Numbered from the stretch's first letter, positions 9,642-18,912 are shown. The stretch is 64,000 nt of DNA from Planctobacterium marinum (GCF_036322805.1 NZ_AP027272.1:3286001-3350000), one strand, 5' to 3'. Notes: generated by a model from the sequence alone, not told the origin. Program-made: numbers and translations.

Positions 9642-9670
9642 TTTATACTATGAATATCATTCACAGTCAT
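9642..9670 (-). promoter_or_regulatory. Candidate sigma-70 promoter of the acyl-CoA dehydrogenase operon
   Basis: On the minus strand ATGACT (9670-9665, 4 of 6 to TTGACA), a 17-bp spacer and TATAAA (9647-9642, 5 of 6 to TATAAT). This predicts a leader of about 70 nt before the start at 9565. The spacer contains the LysR-type box, which would fit direct control by the divergent regulator. Confidence 0.45.
9651..9663. promoter_or_regulatory. Candidate LysR-type operator (T-N11-A dyad)
   Basis: TGAATATCATTCA is a 13-bp dyad, T-N11-A with five-base arms TGAAT/ATTCA, exactly the form LysR-type regulators bind. It lies 42 bp before the lysR start and between the -35 and -10 of the divergent operon promoter. 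A wider GTGAAT/ATTCAC pair (9628-9633 and 9659-9664) may form a second half-site. Confidence 0.5.
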
Positions 9671-9705
9671 TATACTCCATTTAAACTAATTCACTTTGGA
9701 TTTGT

Positions 9706-10608
9706 ATGTCAGATAAACGCATTCAGAAGCTAGACCTTAATCTTCTGCGCATCTTTGAAGCCATGTATTTTGAGCGCAATATGACCCGTACGGCAGAAAC
9801 CTTATATCTGACTCCTTCTGCGGTAAGCCATGCCATGAAGCGCTTGCGTGATGCTTTGCAAGATCCCTTATTTGAGCGCCAGGGCAGTAAAATGGAGCCC
9901 ACTTCGGCCTGCCTGAGAATCGCCCCGCAAATACTGGAAAACTTAAACAGCTTGCGAAAATCACTGCAACAGTTCAGTGCCTTTGACCCCAAGAAAGCTG
10001 AGCAACAGTTTACTTTGGCAGTGCACGATGCACTTGAGCCATTATACGTTCCTGCCCTGTTTCGGTTATTGGCTCAAACCTCAGAGGGCTTGGGGTTGTC
10101 TTGTATCAAGCTGGAGCGACAGCAACTACAGCGCCAACTTGGCAGTGGCCAGGCAGACCTGGCGATAGATGTGGCCATGCCACTGCAACGCCCAATTAAC
10201 CATTGTAGACTGGCGTCAGACCGCTTTGTGATTTTGATGAAAAAAGACAGTCAATTTGATGGGCAGCTAACACGCCGAGATTACACTGAGGCTCGACACC
10301 TGACGGTATCAAATCGCCCTACCGGACGGGTAATTGAAGATATCACCCTGCAACAGCAAAGTATCAATCGTAAAATAGCCATCCGCTGCCAGAGCTATCA
10401 CACCGCAAAGGCGATTTTGAAAGATCAGGATTTTTTATTAACCGTACCGGAACTCATCGGGCGCTCGTTGCTAGACGAAGAACTGCAAATTCAGGCCATG
10501 CCCTTTGATGTACCCAACATTGACATACATCTTTACTGGCACGAAAACGCGGCAAACGACAGCGCCATAAACTGGTTGAAAGATAAAATAATCGGATTGA
10601 GTCAATAA
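9706..10608 (+). CDS. LysR family transcriptional regulator
   Basis: 300 residues, typical for the family. The N-terminal winged helix-turn-helix is clear (LRIFEAMYFERNMTRTAETL, then TPSAVSHAMKRLRDAL), followed by a substrate-binding domain from about residue 95. It is transcribed divergently from the acyl-CoA/SDR/kinase operon, separated by 140 bp holding a T-N11-A dyad. In this family such geometry usually means the regulator controls both its own gene and the operon, in response to a pathway metabolite (possibly an acyl-CoA or hydroxy acid; inference). The gene ends at a bidirectional terminator. Confidence 0.9.
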   Translation: MSDKRIQKLDLNLLRIFEAMYFERNMTRTAETLYLTPSAVSHAMKRLRDALQDPLFERQGSKMEPTSACLRIAPQILENLNSLRKSLQQFSAFDPKKAEQQFTLAVHDALEPLYVPALFRLLAQTSEGLGLSCIKLERQQLQRQLGSGQADLAIDVAMPLQRPINHCRLASDRFVILMKKDSQFDGQLTRRDYTEARHLTVSNRPTGRVIEDITLQQQSINRKIAIRCQSYHTAKAILKDQDFLLTVPELIGRSLLDEELQIQAMPFDVPNIDIHLYWHENAANDSAINWLKDKIIGLSQ

Positions 10609-10640
10609 AAAAGGGCACAACCTAAGTTATACCCTTTCAA
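10605..10640. terminator. Bidirectional terminator between lysR and the peroxiredoxin gene
   Basis: AAGGGCACAA (10611-10620) pairs imperfectly with TTATACCCTT (10627-10636), with A-rich sequence on the left (10605-10612) and T residues on the right. It sits in the 54-bp gap between two converging genes and could serve both. Confidence 0.6.
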
Positions 10641-10662
10641 TTCAATAATTGATGAAAGCGAC

Positions 10663-11391
10663 TTAGCTGAAATACGTCGCTAAATCATCACTGCCACCAA
10701 TGTGTTTACCGTCAATAAACACCTGCGGTACTGTTTCGCGGCCTGAAATGGCTTTCAAAGAAGTCAAAGAGGCGTTCTGACCTAGCACGATTTCTTCGTA
10801 ACTGAAGCCTTTTTCGGTTAATAACGCTTTTGCCTTTGCACAATAAGGGCAGCCGGGTTTAGTGATGATGGACACCGGCTGTGATACCGCCGCTTCAGGA
10901 TTAATATGATTCAGCATGGTATCAGCATCTGATACTTCAAACGGGTCGCCCGGTACATTTGGCTCAATAAACATCTTTTCAACAACGCCGTCTTTAACCA
11001 GCATCGAGTAACGCCAGCTGCGCTTTCCAAAACCCAAGTCAGCTTTGTCCACCAACATTCCCATGCCGTCGGTAAACTCACCGTTGCCGTCTGGGATCAA
11101 GGTTACGTTGTCAGATTCCTGATCCTTGGCCCAGGCATTCATAACGAACGTATCGTTTACCGACAGACAAACGATTTCATCAACACCATTAGCTTTAAAC
11201 GTCTCAGCTAACTCGTTGTAGCGCGGTAAGTGAGTAGATGAACAAGTTGGCGTAAACGCGCCAGGCAGTGAAAATACCACGACGGTTTTGCCACTGAAAA
11301 TATCATCACTATTGCGTTCAACCCATTCGTCGTTTTGACGCATTTTAAAAGTAACTTGTGGTACCTTTTGACCTTCTCTATTCTCTAACAT
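10663..11391 (-). CDS. Peroxiredoxin-glutaredoxin fusion (hybrid Prx5, glutathione-dependent peroxidase)
   Basis: 242 residues from the ATG at 11391, chosen because a near-perfect AAAGGAG lies 8 bp upstream; a 17-codon extension of the frame lacks this. The N-terminal two thirds is a Prx5-type peroxiredoxin with the peroxidatic Cys in [16 protein letters not shown]; the last 75 residues are a glutaredoxin with CPYC in [14 protein letters not shown]. Such fusions (first described in Haemophilus influenzae) reduce hydrogen and alkyl peroxides using glutathione, the glutaredoxin domain recycling the peroxidase. Cytoplasmic. It stands alone, divergent from the epimerase-like gene; the 144-bp intergenic region may hold an oxidative-stress operator, but I cannot identify one. 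Confidence 0.92.
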   Translation of the reverse strand: MLENREGQKVPQVTFKMRQNDEWVERNSDDIFSGKTVVVFSLPGAFTPTCSSTHLPRYNELAETFKANGVDEIVCLSVNDTFVMNAWAKDQESDNVTLIPDGNGEFTDGMGMLVDKADLGFGKRSWRYSMLVKDGVVEKMFIEPNVPGDPFEVSDADTMLNHINPEAAVSQPVSIITKPGCPYCAKAKALLTEKGFSYEEIVLGQNASLTSLKAISGRETVPQVFIDGKHIGGSDDLATYFS

Positions 11392-11535
11392 GAAGTGCTC
11401 CTTTGATTTGTAAGAAAAACAACGCACTGGTTTGCGTCTCAACTGGATACAATAATAGCCCCTTAGTGATTTTATTCCAGTGATTAGAATCTATCAAATC
11501 AATCGATTTTAACCATTAAAAATAAGGATGTGAAT

Positions 11536-12486
11536 ATGACTGCGCTGGTGATTGGTTGTGATGAGTTTCTGGGAGCAGAGTTAACCCAACAACTCCTGTT
11601 TGCGGGGGAAACTGTTACAGGCCTGTCTTTGTTTCCATGGGAGCAAAGTGAAAAACGTACAGCTCGGCTGCAAACCATTGAGCAAAACACCAATGCCAGA
11701 CACTTTATCTATGTGGGTAACTTAGGGAATTTGAGTGATGATATCGAAACCCGGCTTGCCAGAGTACAGAAAGTTTACTTCTTGCCAGAGTTTAATGCTG
11801 AGATTGAGCATCAAGAATTTATCTTACATCTGACACTAAAGGTATTAAACCTGTGCGACATGATCCGCCCGGCTCATCTGGTATTTGGTTCTCACTACTG
11901 TATTTACCGCCCTTCAAGTGAACCAATTTGTGCAGACCAAACAGGCACAGATCATCCGGAAAACATTTCTGCGGCCATTGTAAAAGCGATTGAGTCATTA
12001 TTGCATGGTTTTTGCGCGCAAAAGCAGTTACCCACCACAGTGATGCGCATATTTGAATTGTATGGTACTGATGCATCAGAGATGAATCTGGTACAACAAC
12101 TCAAAAACAAAATAGAGGCTGGCGAGTCTTGTAATCTTAAGGAGCTACAAAACCATCAGCTGGATTATGTGTTTGTGAAAGATGCAGCCAAAATACTAAC
12201 CAGAGCAATGGAGCACAACGCTCGCCCATCAAAAAGTTGGCACCCCCAATCAGGCTTATTGAGCTCCAGCTTTTCCCCTTGGCATATTTACGATTTGGGC
12301 ACCGGTCAAGGGACCTCAATGAGGACATTGATAACCATGATCGCCCAAACCCTGAGGCAACCTGAACAAACCATCAACCATTACAGCCATCAAAATAACG
12401 GCTGGGTAGCTGACACGGCCCCACTAAAAATGCATATGGGCTTGCAGGCTCGCACTCTACTTGCAAAAGGATTAGCCCAACTTTAG
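11536..12486 (+). CDS. Degenerate NAD-dependent epimerase/dehydratase family protein (GalE/UDP-glucuronate epimerase-like)
   Basis: 316 residues from the ATG at 11536, which has AAGGA 7 bp upstream; a GTG at 11530 is the alternative. The extended SDR layout is recognisable: N-terminal Rossmann motif [23 protein letters not shown] as in UDP-glucuronate 4-epimerases, then [12 protein letters not shown] where those enzymes have DFTYIDDIAEAI. The catalytic Tyr-x-x-x-Lys seems lost: SAAIVKAIE occupies the place of YAATKKANE. The glycine motif is also relaxed. It may be a non-catalytic or altered enzyme. It converges on hldE with a 4-bp overlap of the coding ends, which suggests but does not prove a link to lipopolysaccharide or exopolysaccharide sugars. 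Confidence 0.75.
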   Translation: MTALVIGCDEFLGAELTQQLLFAGETVTGLSLFPWEQSEKRTARLQTIEQNTNARHFIYVGNLGNLSDDIETRLARVQKVYFLPEFNAEIEHQEFILHLTLKVLNLCDMIRPAHLVFGSHYCIYRPSSEPICADQTGTDHPENISAAIVKAIESLLHGFCAQKQLPTTVMRIFELYGTDASEMNLVQQLKNKIEAGESCNLKELQNHQLDYVFVKDAAKILTRAMEHNARPSKSWHPQSGLLSSSFSPWHIYDLGTGQGTSMRTLITMIAQTLRQPEQTINHYSHQNNGWVADTAPLKMHMGLQARTLLAKGLAQL

Positions 12487-13901
12487 CGCTCTTTGATGCG
12501 ATTGATAATATGGGTGGTAGACACACCATCTTCAAAATTGAGCACTTGGACCTCACCGCCATTGGCGATAACCTGTTTGCCACCAGCAATATCTTCCGGA
12601 CGATAATCGCCTCCCTTCACCAAAACATCAGGTAATAATTCACTGATCAAGCGCTCCGGTGTCTCTTCGGTAAACTCCACCACCCAATCTGTTGACGCCA
12701 ATGCCGCCAACACCGACATGCGGCGTTCGACGTTATTCACGGGGCGCCCTTCACCTTTTAACTGTTTTACCGAGGCATCGCTATTAACCGCAACAATCAA
12801 TCGGTCACCCAAGGCTGCGGCATTTTCTAGATAAGACACATGGCCGGCGTGCAATATGTCAAAGCAGCCGTTAGTCATCACCAGCCGTTCTCCTCGGCTT
12901 TTTGCTTCTTGCACAACTATCTTTAACTGAGCTTGTGACATGACTCCAGTACCAACGGCCTGGTCTTTGCGCACCGCTTGCCTGAGCTCTTCCACATTAA
13001 CCGTAGATGTACCGAGTTTAGCCACAACGACTCCCGCCGCCGCGTTGGCCAGAATACAGGCATCTCTGGCACTGCAGCCTACCCCTAAGGCTGCTGCCAA
13101 CGTTGCTACCACTGTATCTCCGGCACCGGTAACATCATACACCTCATGGGCTTTGGCAGGCAGATGGAACTCGGTTTTGCCTCGCTCGATGAGCGTCATA
13201 CCCTGCTCAGAGCGGGTCACTAATAAGGCTTGTAACTGTAAATCCTCAATGAGCTTTTGACCGCGCTCGATGATCTCTTGCTCCGACTGACATTCACCCA
13301 CGATAGCCTGAAATTCTGACATATTTGGAGTTAATAAAGTTGCACCGCGATACTTGCCAAAATCGCTGCCTTTTGGATCAACAATAACAGGTTTATTGGC
13401 TTTTCTAGCTGCCTGAATTAATTGCTGTGGATCACTCAAGCAACCTTTAGCATAATCGGACAACACCACTGCGCTGCAGGCCTGCAAACGCTCTTCGAAA
13501 GCGGCGTGCAATGCCGATTTATCCACCTCGTGAAAGCTCTTTTCAAAATCCAATCGAATTAGTTGTTGATTGCGACTGAGCACTCGCAATTTGGTAATGG
13601 TATCTTTGCCATCGATAGCCTGAAAACAACAATCTACCCCCACTGAATGCAACGCAGTTCTCAGTGTTTCATTGGCCTCATCATTACCGCATAAGCCTAA
13701 CAAAGCGGTGTGCGCTCCCAATGCAGCCATATTCAATGCTACGTTTGCTGCACCACCGGGACGCTCTTCAATGCCATCGATTCTGACAACTGGCACCGGG
13801 GCTTCTGGGGAAATTCGACTGGTTGGCCCCACCCAATATCGGTCTAACATCAGGTCGCCAAGAATTAAGATAGATGAGTGACTAAAATCTGGAATTTGCA
13901 T
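12483..13901 (-). CDS. hldE: Bifunctional D-beta-D-heptose 7-phosphate kinase/D-beta-D-heptose 1-phosphate adenylyltransferase
   Basis: 472 residues, the size of E. coli HldE. The N-terminal ribokinase-type domain (to about 320) has GGAANVALN, the anion-hole [14 protein letters not shown] with its catalytic Asp, and VIVDPKG. The C-terminal cytidylyltransferase-type domain begins at [16 protein letters not shown] (HxGH motif). It makes ADP-D-glycero-beta-D-manno-heptose for the lipopolysaccharide inner core: the kinase acts at C1 and the other half transfers AMP. The ATG at 13901 is preferred over a TTG one codon upstream. The gene is convergent with the epimerase-like gene. Confidence 0.95.
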   Translation of the reverse strand: MQIPDFSHSSILILGDLMLDRYWVGPTSRISPEAPVPVVRIDGIEERPGGAANVALNMAALGAHTALLGLCGNDEANETLRTALHSVGVDCCFQAIDGKDTITKLRVLSRNQQLIRLDFEKSFHEVDKSALHAAFEERLQACSAVVLSDYAKGCLSDPQQLIQAARKANKPVIVDPKGSDFGKYRGATLLTPNMSEFQAIVGECQSEQEIIERGQKLIEDLQLQALLVTRSEQGMTLIERGKTEFHLPAKAHEVYDVTGAGDTVVATLAAALGVGCSARDACILANAAAGVVVAKLGTSTVNVEELRQAVRKDQAVGTGVMSQAQLKIVVQEAKSRGERLVMTNGCFDILHAGHVSYLENAAALGDRLIVAVNSDASVKQLKGEGRPVNNVERRMSVLAALASTDWVVEFTEETPERLISELLPDVLVKGGDYRPEDIAGGKQVIANGGEVQVLNFEDGVSTTHIINRIKER

Positions 13902-13922
13902 CAATGAACTTACAATTAACTG

Positions 13923-13975
13923 AAAAACGCCTGTAGTTTAGTGGATTAGCACACTAATACCAATGGTTGGCGTTT
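13923..13975 (-). terminator. Candidate terminator after the ArsR-type gene
   Basis: On the minus strand AAACGCC (13975-13969) pairs with GGCGTTT (13931-13925) and an inner TTAGTG/CACTAA stem (13957-13952 with 13943-13938) lies between them, followed by T residues (13927-13923). The outer arm overlaps the stop codon of the regulator gene. The interior unpaired segments make it less typical than a simple hairpin. Confidence 0.45.
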
Positions 13976-14303
13976 AAGAAGCTGTGCTTTGCAGGTAGTT
14001 TTTATTTGGTTGAGAAATGTCATCCAATAATGATTTATTACCGCGATAGGTGTGTTTAAGTGTTTTTTGCACCCATAAAGGCAAATCAGCGCTGAGTTGA
14101 TAACAATGAAACAACTCCTTTTGACGAAAAACCACCAGCTGGTTTTTACTCAGTAGTGCCATGTGGCGACGTATTTGGTTATCAGTGCTATACAGTACTC
14201 GGGCAATTTCCGTGCTACACAATTCCCCTTCTTGCCAAAGTAACAACACAATCCTCAACCGAATTGGATCGGCCAGGCATCGGAATAACTGTTCAGTTTT
14301 CAT
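13974..14303 (-). CDS. ArsR family winged-helix transcriptional regulator
   Basis: 109 residues from the ATG at 14303 (MKTEQLFRCLADPIRLRI), the standard start for this family; the frame extends 26 codons further up but that part is unlike a protein start. LADPIRLRIVLLLWQEGELCSTEIARVL is a typical ArsR/SmtB helix-turn-helix, with the recognition helix TDNQIRRHMALLSK. The CSTE cysteine lies where ArsR proteins often place a metal-binding Cys, but there is no ELCVCDL motif and only two Cys in the helix region. Ligand unknown. Lies between hldE and the DUF350 gene on the same strand. Confidence 0.8.
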   Translation of the reverse strand: MKTEQLFRCLADPIRLRIVLLLWQEGELCSTEIARVLYSTDNQIRRHMALLSKNQLVVFRQKELFHCYQLSADLPLWVQKTLKHTYRGNKSLLDDISQPNKNYLQSTAS

Positions 14304-14418
14304 AACCCTGAAAAACTTAATGACATTTAGACAAGAATTTTGACCAGGAAATATTAATGCTGCATGACAATTTAAAGACAATTTATGACAAACAGATACG
14401 CAGAGATAACAAAAGCTT

Positions 14419-15324
14419 TTAACTAATCAAGCCCAATAAAATAAGTGCTATGCCAACACTCATTGAAAGTTCAATACTGGCAACACCAATATTGTGCTGC
14501 TGATCTATCTCTTGCACCAAATTCACGTTGGACAAAATAAATAGTCGCGCAACGGTAACCAACGCGGTCAATATCAGCGTCATAGATAAGCCGACAATTA
14601 ACCAGCCTGTTAAGTTGCTGACATAGCCAGAGGGGTTATACACCAAGAGGGTACTGGCAACCGTCACCGCTAAAGCCGTCCCAAGTAAATGCCCTGAGTG
14701 CTGGATGGCAAGCGCCAGTTGTCCTTTGGTTAAGGATGCTTGTAGTGAGCCACTGCGGTTATTCTCTCGAAAGCGCCGCTCGTAAATACGGGTCATGGCC
14801 AGCAAAATAGTTTGTGACACCAAAAAGCCGGAGAAAATAGCGATAAAGGCATCCACATCAAAGCCACTCACCCAAACTAATACACTTTTGATAATAATTG
14901 CAGTGGCAATCGAACTGGAGGCATCTACCAAAGCGATTGAGGTATTGCGATCCTTGATGTGAAAATCTTTGTCCAGTCGGTTAAGAACTATTTTATCGTG
15001 GGCATAGCGACCTATTTTGATCAATAAAATCCCCACGGTGCCAAACACTAACATGGTAACAATAGAGCTTTCGATATTGCCCTTGCTGGAGGTTTCTACA
15101 GCACCGGACAATACTATCGCCAATGCCATCATGCGCCCAGCAACACTGATACCATAGGCGTAATTGTCATGGTTAGCTCGGCCTCTGTTGTCGGTGCCTG
15201 CTTTTAATAACCGTCCAGAAATCCAGCGTAACATGGTGAGCAGTAAAATAGCGATGACCATATCGGCCACGAGAAACATCCACAAGTCTGGGGATACCGG
15301 GATCAGATTAACCAATGCAGACAT
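14419..15324 (-). CDS. DUF350 family inner-membrane protein
   Basis: 301 residues with about eight hydrophobic segments, arranged as two related halves each resembling a DUF350 unit (YAYGISVAGRMMALAIVLSG in the first, QLALAIQHSGHLLGTALAV in the second). Function of the family is unknown; in E. coli YjfL is a member. No catalytic motif is visible. The gene is divergent from glnE with an 82-bp gap and 115 bp upstream of the ArsR-type gene on the same strand, so the two could share a transcript, but there is no evidence for a shared role. Confidence 0.8.
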   Translation of the reverse strand: MSALVNLIPVSPDLWMFLVADMVIAILLLTMLRWISGRLLKAGTDNRGRANHDNYAYGISVAGRMMALAIVLSGAVETSSKGNIESSIVTMLVFGTVGILLIKIGRYAHDKIVLNRLDKDFHIKDRNTSIALVDASSSIATAIIIKSVLVWVSGFDVDAFIAIFSGFLVSQTILLAMTRIYERRFRENNRSGSLQASLTKGQLALAIQHSGHLLGTALAVTVASTLLVYNPSGYVSNLTGWLIVGLSMTLILTALVTVARLFILSNVNLVQEIDQQHNIGVASIELSMSVGIALILLGLIS

Positions 15325-15406
15325 AAAACATCGCTTACTTTCGCAATTTTAACTAAAGTTATAGTACATTAAGCTACATGAAATCAAAGCTTTATCTATC
15401 CTTGCT

Positions 15407-18274
15407 ATGAGTAATCCGATCACTCACCTATTACCGGGCCAACTCCATAAAATAGGCCAGGCGCATGTTGAAATGCTCATTGAGCAACATGGAGACCAAG
15501 TCTGGCAAAACTTGTCAGATTCTTGTCAAAAGAAACTCCATTGTGCTTTCTCCCTGAGCGACTTTGTCGCACGGCAACTGCTCCATCATCCACAGTGGAT
15601 TGAGGCCTGCGTCGATGCGGATTTATCGGTCAATTTCTATGAGGAACTAGCAGAACAGCTCAAAGATGTGACAGATGAAGCCTCATTCCATAGAGCACTG
15701 CGTCATTTTCGCCATAAAGCAATGGTAAGTATCGCCTTAGCCGATGTATTGAATTTACAGTCGATCGAAAGCTCACTTAACCAGGTGTCTCGCCTTGCAG
15801 ATGCGTTGATCATGCAAGCTTATCAATGGTTGTATCGTCAGTTTTGCACAAAGTACGCTACTCCGATGGTCAATGGTAAAGCGCTGCCAATGTTGATTAT
15901 TGGCATGGGAAAGTTAGGTGGCAAAGAGCTCAACTTTTCTTCCGATATTGATTTGATATTTTCCTACCCGGAAAATGGCGAACTGCACTATCGCAACAAA
16001 AGTATGGAGTTCCAGCAATTTTTTACCAAGCTGGCACAAAAACTTATCGCCGCATTGCACCAAACCAGCGTTGATGGTCAAGTTTTCCGGGTGGATATGC
16101 GCCTCAGGCCCTTCGGTGAAAGCGGCCCGCTGGTAGCGAGCTTCGGCGCACTGGAAACCTATTACGAGCAACAAGGGCGGGAGTGGGAACGTTATGCCAT
16201 GGTAAAAGGCAGAGTGTTAAACCCCCGCAGTGAATTCAGCGAAGAATTGCAAACCATCCTGCGGCCGTTTGTTTATCGTCGCTATATTGACTTTAGTGTG
16301 CTGGAATCTTTGCGCAAGATGAAACAGCTAATACGCCAGGAAGTACGCAGGCGCAATCTTACCGCCAACATTAAATTGGGCAGTGGCGGCATTCGCGAAA
16401 TTGAATTTATCGTGCAAAGCATTCAGCTTACTCGCGGTGGTAGAGAGCCAGCGCTGCAGGAAAGGCATCTGCTATCCCTGCTAAACACCTTCCAAATGCA
16501 GCAAACTTTGCCACTTCAAGATGTTGAGATACTGCAATCCGCCTATTTATTCCTGCGCAAATTAGAGCACTGCCTGCAACAGTTTGACGACCAACAGACT
16601 CAAGAACTACCAGATGATGAATTGAGCCGAGCCAGATTAGCCTGGATTATGGGATGTGAGAACTGGACAGCCTTGGTCACTCAAATTAATCACATTATGG
16701 CGAGTGTAGCTGAGCAGTTCGATGCGCAAATAGGCGAAAGTCCAGAAGACGAAGAAGAACAACAAACACCATTAAACGATTTGTGGCACCTGGACCTGGC
16801 GCAAGATGAAGCTCTGCAGCTTCTGTCTGAATTAGGTGATCTCGCCGAAACTGAAAAACTCTATCAGCAAATAATCTTTTACAAACAAGAGTTCTTAAAA
16901 AAACCCATTGGGGCACGTGGCCGAGAATCACTGGATCTGTTGATGCCCAGGTTGCTAAACGCTTGCCTGAAACACTGCTGCCACTCAGACACAGACAATG
17001 CCATCCTCATTGATCGGGTATTACAAATTATCAGCGCAATCCTGAAACGAACCGCGTACCTGGAGCTGTTGTTAGAGAACGAAGGCGCCATGATGCAACT
17101 TATTCGTCTCAGCAGTCAAAGCGAATGGGTTGCGGAACAACTGCATCGCTTTCCGTTATTACTGGATGAACTTCTTAACCCTCAAGCCCTGTACAACCCC
17201 ACTCCACTAGCCCAATATCCGGATTTGTTGCGCCAGTCGCTGTTGCGCATTCCAGAGGAAGACCTCGAGCAACAAATGGAAGCCTTGCGTCAATTCAAGT
17301 TGAGTCACCAATTGCGCATCGCTGCTGCTGATTTGCAAGACACTTTACCGGTAATGAAAGTCAGTGATCACCTTACTTGCTTGGCTGAAACCATCATCGC
17401 CGAGGTGCTGAATTCAGCCTGGCATCAGATGACCGAGAAATATGGCTATCCAGATTGTGCCAATGATGACCACAGACGTTTTCTGGTGGTGGGTTACGGC
17501 AAATTGGGTGGCATTGAATTAGGCTATAGCTCAGACTTGGACCTGGTTTTTCTGCACGATTGCAATAGCACGCTAGACACCAGTGGCCCCAAACAAATCG
17601 ATTCTCGCCAATTTTATGCCAAATTAGCACAGCGCATTATGCACCTGTTCAACACGAAAACAGCGTCTGGCGAATTATATGAAGTGGACATGCGTTTGCG
17701 GCCATCAGGTAATTCAGGCTTGTTAGTTTCCAATATCGAGAGTTTTCTGCAATACCAATTAGAAGAAGCCTGGACCTGGGAACATCAAGCACTGGTGCGC
17801 AGCAGAGCAATAGCAGGAGATGAGACATTAAAGTCGCGCTTCAATGACATCAGGCGGCAAATATTACGCCTGCCCAGAGAAGAGCCTGAATTACTGAAGG
17901 ATGTAGTGCAAATGCGCCACAAGATGCGGGAACACCTTGATAAAAGTTCCGCCCAACTGGTGGACATTAAACAAGGCCAGGGCACCATTGCCGATATCGA
18001 ATTCCTGACCCAATATTGGACCTTATTACACGCCAGTCGGTTCGAGCAAATAGCGGTTTGGTCAGACAACGTGCGTATTATCGAATCTTTGAACAGTTGT
18101 GAAGTTATAGACAAAAGCTGGTGTCAGAAGCTGACAAACGCTTATCTTGCGCTGCGCAACCTTGCACACCAAAAGGCTCTTGAAGGCAGGGAAAACTTGC
18201 TCACGGCTGATCAGTTGAAGGAGCACAGGCTAAATGTCATCAACATCTGGAACAAGGTGTTTGAAGAACAATAA
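15407..18274 (+). CDS. glnE: Bifunctional glutamine synthetase adenylyltransferase/deadenylase
   Basis: 955 residues, the length of gammaproteobacterial GlnE. Two nucleotidyltransferase domains are evident: the N-terminal one (deadenylating, phosphorolysis) with GMGKLGGKELNFSSDIDLIF and VDMRLRPFGESGPLV, and the C-terminal one (adenylylating) with GYGKLGGIELGYSSDLDLVF and VDMRLRPSGNSGLLV. Each keeps the G-G-x9-D-x-D metal-binding signature. The linker between them binds PII. It tunes glutamine synthetase activity to nitrogen status in the cytoplasm. There is no strong ribosome-binding site at the ATG, and no nitrogen-regulatory gene is adjacent. Confidence 0.96.
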   Translation: MSNPITHLLPGQLHKIGQAHVEMLIEQHGDQVWQNLSDSCQKKLHCAFSLSDFVARQLLHHPQWIEACVDADLSVNFYEELAEQLKDVTDEASFHRALRHFRHKAMVSIALADVLNLQSIESSLNQVSRLADALIMQAYQWLYRQFCTKYATPMVNGKALPMLIIGMGKLGGKELNFSSDIDLIFSYPENGELHYRNKSMEFQQFFTKLAQKLIAALHQTSVDGQVFRVDMRLRPFGESGPLVASFGALETYYEQQGREWERYAMVKGRVLNPRSEFSEELQTILRPFVYRRYIDFSVLESLRKMKQLIRQEVRRRNLTANIKLGSGGIREIEFIVQSIQLTRGGREPALQERHLLSLLNTFQMQQTLPLQDVEILQSAYLFLRKLEHCLQQFDDQQTQELPDDELSRARLAWIMGCENWTALVTQINHIMASVAEQFDAQIGESPEDEEEQQTPLNDLWHLDLAQDEALQLLSELGDLAETEKLYQQIIFYKQEFLKKPIGARGRESLDLLMPRLLNACLKHCCHSDTDNAILIDRVLQIISAILKRTAYLELLLENEGAMMQLIRLSSQSEWVAEQLHRFPLLLDELLNPQALYNPTPLAQYPDLLRQSLLRIPEEDLEQQMEALRQFKLSHQLRIAAADLQDTLPVMKVSDHLTCLAETIIAEVLNSAWHQMTEKYGYPDCANDDHRRFLVVGYGKLGGIELGYSSDLDLVFLHDCNSTLDTSGPKQIDSRQFYAKLAQRIMHLFNTKTASGELYEVDMRLRPSGNSGLLVSNIESFLQYQLEEAWTWEHQALVRSRAIAGDETLKSRFNDIRRQILRLPREEPELLKDVVQMRHKMREHLDKSSAQLVDIKQGQGTIADIEFLTQYWTLLHASRFEQIAVWSDNVRIIESLNSCEVIDKSWCQKLTNAYLALRNLAHQKALEGRENLLTADQLKEHRLNVINIWNKVFEEQ

Positions 18275-18294
18275 ACAATATACTAAGCGCGGTA

Positions 18295-18912
18295 TTAACT
18301 AGGCCGCGCTACCGTACAGTTATCTTGTAAAAATGGGGTATTTTCATCGGTGATGACAAGTGAGCGCTGCTTAGGGCAAACGTACGCTATTACCTGGCCA
18401 CTAAAGTTGCTGTCTACCGCTTTGGCTATCTGATACAGCGAGCCCACCAGTGTATCTTCCATTTGGAACTGATTTTTCACGATAAAATCCTGGTCGAGCT
18501 CCCAGATAACCTGCATCCCTTCACTTTGAGCATAGTTGGTGATGGCTTCGCGAAGCGTTTTGCCCGCAGAAAAAGTACGATATCTGTGCTCACCCACCCA
18601 GCGCCCCTCTACGGGTGCACTCTGCTGAGCAGCCATTTTATTTAAACGATTTTGCAGTGACTCGGACTCTTTATTGAGTTCCACCACAAAATCCCCTTGG
18701 TCTTCCTCATAAGGCTTGCTTTGCGACATGCGATGCTGCGCATAAAAGTCGCTCAAACTGTTGTTGATATTTTTCTTTTCTGCATGTTTAGCCTGCTCGG
18801 CCTTTTCGTTCTGATTGTTAATCAACAACGCAGCACCGATTATTAGTACAATGGCAAAAGCAAATTGCTTTGCCCAAAACATTGCCGGTGAAAAGTTCTT
18901 CTTCTTCGCCAT
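18295..18912 (-). CDS. TcpQ C-terminal domain protein, membrane-anchored (toxin co-regulated pilus Q-like)
   Basis: 205 residues. One N-terminal membrane segment (about residues 12-27, FAFAIVLIIGAALLIN), a charged coiled-coil region (28-90), then a TcpQ-like domain from about residue 105 (GKTLREAITNYAQSEGMQVIWELDQDF), an arrangement also seen in the STN/secretin-associated fold of PilN- and TcpQ-type proteins. Known TcpQ assists the pilus secretin in the periplasm. No pilus gene is next to it: it sits between glnE and an LpxL-like gene. A periplasmic role with a secretin or with the type IV pilus/FimV system is possible but inferred. Confidence 0.75.
   Translation of the reverse strand: MAKKKNFSPAMFWAKQFAFAIVLIIGAALLINNQNEKAEQAKHAEKKNINNSLSDFYAQHRMSQSKPYEEDQGDFVVELNKESESLQNRLNKMAAQQSAPVEGRWVGEHRYRTFSAGKTLREAITNYAQSEGMQVIWELDQDFIVKNQFQMEDTLVGSLYQIAKAVDSNFSGQVIAYVCPKQRSLVITDENTPFLQDNCTVARPS

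Noticed and set aside
8345-9670. Longer start for the acyl-CoA dehydrogenase at 9670
   Set aside because: The extra 35 codons overlap the predicted promoter and LysR box and do not resemble family N-termini.
10663-11442. Longer start for the peroxiredoxin-glutaredoxin gene at 11442
   Set aside because: AAAGGAG sits 8 bp before the ATG at 11391 and inside the longer frame.
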